DNA of 17,110 nt from an uncultured Sphingobacteriales bacterium (lineage in GTDB: Bacteria > Bacteroidota > Bacteroidia > Chitinophagales > Chitinophagaceae): the NCBI GenBank assembly GCA_946887085.1, contig CAMPKG010000024.1, positions 1 through 17,110 of the forward strand, in the 5' to 3' direction. Every line of letters begins with the position of its first letter. Position 1 is the first letter of the stretch. The notes below the pieces were generated by a model. That model was not told where the DNA came from, did no database searches, and saw only the letters and a list, made by a program, of their open reading frames with translations. Position numbers and translations under genes: made by a program. Below, one piece after another: positions 14,555-17,110 of the stretch.

Positions 14555-15754
14555 ATGCTGGATACAATAGAATCTGCGCTGGAGGATCTGAAAAAAGGAA
14601 AACTTCTGATAGTTGTGGACGATGAGGACCGTGAGAATGAAGGCGACTTTGTTACCGCTGCGCGGAACGTTACTCCCGAGATCATCAATTTTATGTCGAA
14701 ACATGGTAGGGGGCTTATTTGTGCACCTATTACCGCGGAGCGTTGCGATGAGCTGAGGCTTAACCTGATGGTGGAGAACAACACGGTGCTGCACCAGACG
14801 CCTTTCACAGTGTCTGTCGACCTGATAGGGCATGGCTGTACTACCGGTATCTCAGCACACGATCGCGCTAAGACAGTGCAGGCATTGATAGACCCCAATA
14901 CAAAACCTGAGGATCTTGGCCGTCCCGGTCATATCTTCCCGTTGCGTGCGCGCAGCGAGGGTGTGCTTCGCAGGGCCGGGCATACAGAGGCTACGGTAGA
15001 CTTTGCACGTCTTGCCGGTTTCGAACCCGCAGGTGTGCTGGTGGAGATCATGAATGATGACGGCACCATGGCCCGCCTGCCCCAACTGAAAGAAATAGCG
15101 AAGAAATTCGACCTGAAAATAGTTTCTATCAAAGACCTGATAGCATACCGTTTTCGCACGGAAAGCCTGATAGAGGTAGAAGTACGCGTGCATATGCCAA
15201 CAAAGCATGGCGATTTTGAACTTATCGCTTTCCGCCAGACCAACACAGGCGAAAACCACCTGGCGCTGAAGAAAGGAGATTGGGACAAAGACGAGCCTGT
15301 TCTTGTGCGGGTGCACAGCTCCTGCTTTACCGGCGATATCCTGCACTCGCTGCGCTGCGATTGCGGAGAGCAATTGCAGGCTGCTATGGAAATGGTAGAG
15401 CGTGAAGGCAAAGGCCTGATCGTATACATGAACCAGGAAGGCCGCGGCATTGGCCTGCTCAACAAACTAAAAGCCTACAAACTGCAGGAAGAAGGTAAGG
15501 ATACTGTGGAAGCCAACCTCGCTCTGGGTTTTAAAAACGACCAGCGCGATTATGGCGTCGGCGCACAAATACTCAGGCACCTTGGTGTATCTAAGATAAG
15601 GCTGATGACCAACAACCCGCGCAAACGTGCAGGCCTGCTTGGTTACGGATTGGAGATAGTAGAAAATGTGCCGGTGGAAATGTCGCCGAATCCGCATAAT
15701 GAGTTTTATTTGCAGACCAAACGCGATAAGCTCGGCCACGATATTTTGAAATAG
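14555..15754 (+). CDS. ribBA: Bifunctional RibBA: DHBP synthase / GTP cyclohydrolase II
   Basis: A 399-residue fusion that supplies both precursors of riboflavin. The N-terminal RibB half makes 3,4-dihydroxy-2-butanone 4-phosphate from ribulose 5-phosphate; it shows [10 protein letters not shown] (22-31), the RPGHIFPL loop (123-130) and HTEA (143-146). The C-terminal RibA half opens GTP; it shows the zinc site Cys257, Cys268 and Cys270 (SSCFTGD ... RCDCGEQL), [14 protein letters not shown] (295-308), [10 protein letters not shown] (331-340) and LMTNNPRK (350-357). Both halves look intact. The gene has a short leader and no visible FMN riboswitch. It sits between two homologous glycosyltransferase genes, an unusual place with no other rib genes near. 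The following gene starts after 23 bases on the same strand and may share the transcript. Confidence 0.97.
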   Translation: MLDTIESALEDLKKGKLLIVVDDEDRENEGDFVTAARNVTPEIINFMSKHGRGLICAPITAERCDELRLNLMVENNTVLHQTPFTVSVDLIGHGCTTGISAHDRAKTVQALIDPNTKPEDLGRPGHIFPLRARSEGVLRRAGHTEATVDFARLAGFEPAGVLVEIMNDDGTMARLPQLKEIAKKFDLKIVSIKDLIAYRFRTESLIEVEVRVHMPTKHGDFELIAFRQTNTGENHLALKKGDWDKDEPVLVRVHSSCFTGDILHSLRCDCGEQLQAAMEMVEREGKGLIVYMNQEGRGIGLLNKLKAYKLQEEGKDTVEANLALGFKNDQRDYGVGAQILRHLGVSKIRLMTNNPRKRAGLLGYGLEIVENVPVEMSPNPHNEFYLQTKRDKLGHDILK

Positions 15755-15777
15755 GCCGGCTACAAACTCAGCTCGTA

Positions 15778-16962
15778 TTGAAAATACTCTTCTTAGCCAA
15801 CCGCATACCGTACCCGCCCTATCGTGGCGATAAGCTGAAGATATTTAACCTTGCCAAAAGGCTGAAAGGCAGGCATGAGCTGCACCTGCTCACGTTCGTG
15901 CAACACAAAGAAGAATTTGCCTACAAACCGGAGCTCGAAAAAATATTTTCGTCCGTTACGCTGGTGTATTTGCCTAAATGGAAATCCGCTTTCAATTGCC
16001 TTGGCGCAGGTTTTGATGCCAGGCCCTTGCAGGTGTTGTATTTCCAGTCGGCAGAAATGCGCAGGAAAATAAAAGAGGTATTGTCGCAACACAAATTCGA
16101 CGCGGTACATGTACAGCACCTGCGCATGTCGCCATACCTCGCTAAGTATAGCGAACTGCCGCGCATACTCGACCTGCCCGATGCATTTTCTTTGTATTGG
16201 GAGCGCAGGAGGAAACTTGCGCGTGGATTTTTTCGAAGCATATTCGAGAACATTGAACAAAAACGGGTGCTGGCGTATGAGCAGGTAACGAAGAAGTACA
16301 ATCTTTCGCTGGTATGCTCTAAAGAAGATCTTGATTACCTGCGCGAGGTTCATCACCTCGATCACATCCGTTTGTTGCCAAATGGTGTAGATCTTGATGT
16401 GTTCAAAGCCGGCGGTCATGATTATTCGCACAACCACACATTACTCTTTACCGGTAATATGGACTACGCACCCAATGTGGATGCTGTAGTTTATTTCACA
16501 GAAGAGATACTGCCTTTGATAAGGGCGAGATTCCCGCAGGTGACGTTCGTAATTGCGGGGCAACGCCCCATCGCTAAAGTAAGAGCATTGGCAAACGATC
16601 ACGTAAAAGTGACCGGCTTTATCGAAAACCTTGCTGCTGTATATAACGAAGCCAGTGTTGTGGTTGCGCCCCTTCGTTTTGGCGCCGGCACCCAAAACAA
16701 AGTGCTGGAAGCAATGGCCATGGGCGTACCCGTGGTATGTTCGCACATAGGTTTTAAGGGCTTAGGTATTGAAAGCGGTGAGGGAGCTATCATGCAGATG
16801 GAAGCAAGAATGTTTGCCGAAAGCGTTATTGAATTGCTGTCTTCAGAAAAGATGCGGCGCGATGTTGGGAAAAAGGGAATAGAAGTAATACAGGGCCGTT
16901 TTGGCTGGGATGCAATCGCCCAACTACTCGAAGCCTACTTCAAACAAATAAGCGGAAAATAA
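15778..16962 (+). CDS. Glycosyltransferase family 4, TIGR03087/stp1-like, TTG start
   Basis: A 394-residue GT-B enzyme. KILFLANRIPYPPYRGDKLK (2-21), RHELHLLTFV (32-41) and NVD.. after TGNMDYAPN (225-233) follow the pattern of the stp1-type sugar transferases described with exosortase systems (TIGR03087). The donor-site motif is PLRFGAGTQNKVLEAMAMG (298-316) with Glu311. The only start that keeps the first strand intact is TTG 15778. It lies 23 bases after ribBA with no terminator between, so it is probably co-transcribed. No exosortase or PEP-CTERM protein is visible in the window, so that label is only family resemblance. The role is likely transfer of a sugar to a lipid-linked or surface glycan. 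The stop TAA touches the stop of the convergent gene. Confidence 0.9.
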   Translation: MKILFLANRIPYPPYRGDKLKIFNLAKRLKGRHELHLLTFVQHKEEFAYKPELEKIFSSVTLVYLPKWKSAFNCLGAGFDARPLQVLYFQSAEMRRKIKEVLSQHKFDAVHVQHLRMSPYLAKYSELPRILDLPDAFSLYWERRRKLARGFFRSIFENIEQKRVLAYEQVTKKYNLSLVCSKEDLDYLREVHHLDHIRLLPNGVDLDVFKAGGHDYSHNHTLLFTGNMDYAPNVDAVVYFTEEILPLIRARFPQVTFVIAGQRPIAKVRALANDHVKVTGFIENLAAVYNEASVVVAPLRFGAGTQNKVLEAMAMGVPVVCSHIGFKGLGIESGEGAIMQMEARMFAESVIELLSSEKMRRDVGKKGIEVIQGRFGWDAIAQLLEAYFKQISGK

Positions 16963-17110
16963 TTACCAGGTGCCGCTGGGTCTGCGGCGAATCGAATCCT
17001 GTTGTTGCAGGCGCTGCTGCTCCAGTTCCAGTTGCTGCGCAGCATATTTCTGTCCCCTGAAAAACTCGGTGAGATTATTGAACGATTTGCGCCAGGATAT
17101 ACCCAAACCC
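16963..17110 (-). CDS. 3' end of an unrecognised gene (partial)
   Basis: The minus-strand frame is open from the window edge to TAA at 16965-16963 and gives 48 C-terminal residues. They begin GISWRKSFNNLTEFF and pass into a Gln/Glu-rich helical run (QKYAAQQLELEQQRLQQQ, possible coiled coil), then a basic end RRRPSGTW. The family is not recognised. The first part, with alternating polar and hydrophobic residues, would fit the last strand of an outer-membrane barrel followed by a tail, but this is a guess. The stop directly abuts the stop of the convergent glycosyltransferase gene. Confidence 0.6.
   Translation of the reverse strand, partial: GLGISWRKSFNNLTEFFRGQKYAAQQLELEQQRLQQQDSIRRRPSGTW

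Noticed and set aside
15793..16437. A 214-codon minus-strand ORF inside the last GT4 gene
   Set aside because: It is opposite a conserved glycosyltransferase and its translation has no recognisable motif.
1..17110. CRISPR arrays, tRNA/rRNA genes and insertion sequences
   Set aside because: I looked for spaced direct repeats, cloverleaf-like segments and transposase motifs with terminal repeats and saw none.

Overview
The window looks like chromosomal DNA of a Bacteroidota species, probably a Chitinophagaceae-like member (the family is an inference). The supports are a metalloprotease with a type IX secretion C-terminal sorting domain, lipoproteins with short lipoboxes, several matches to the Bacteroidota -7 promoter box TAnnTTTG, general lack of strong Shine-Dalgarno sites, a fused RibBA, and an ftsE without ftsX beside it.

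Layout. (1) Positions 1-2290 are clearly AT-richer than the rest. They hold the end of a small two-TM membrane protein gene, an overlapping DEDDh 3'-5' exonuclease gene, and a convergent Shedu-like (DUF4263) PD-(D/E)xK nuclease gene. This is the most likely acquired, defence-type segment. (2) 2289-4869, in the host-like composition, carries a lipoprotein with YD-like repeats, an exported alpha/beta hydrolase and a dihydrofolate-reductase-like (RibD C-terminal family) enzyme. (3) 4946-6339, minus strand, is a compact set of small genes: an uncharacterised 103-aa protein, an RRM RNA-binding protein, two more small proteins, and a cold-shock protein with its own promoter and terminator. (4) 6593-9734, plus strand, holds a small lipoprotein with an Asn-Pro-Thr linker and a secreted M43 (pappalysin-like) metalloprotease. 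Both end in strong intrinsic terminators, and the protease has a good promoter. (5) 9873-10565 is ftsE. (6) 10566-16962 is a glycan-assembly region: a minus-strand operon of formyltransferase, GT4 and GT2, then a divergent GT4, the riboflavin gene ribBA, and another GT4 that starts with TTG. (7) The window ends in the 3' end of an unrecognised minus-strand gene.

How the genes work together. The formyltransferase and glycosyltransferases probably build or decorate a surface glycan that contains an N-formylated amino sugar. The GT4-GT2 pair overlaps by 11 bases and the formyltransferase-GT4 pair by 4 bases (ATGA), so the three are likely made together. Cold-shock and RRM proteins side by side suggest an RNA-chaperone locus. 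At the left end, a two-gene unit of membrane protein and exonuclease faces a Shedu-like nuclease. This is the best candidate here for a little-described immune module, but the membrane gene is cut by the window edge. Three of the four convergent gene pairs have stop codons that touch with no base between them.
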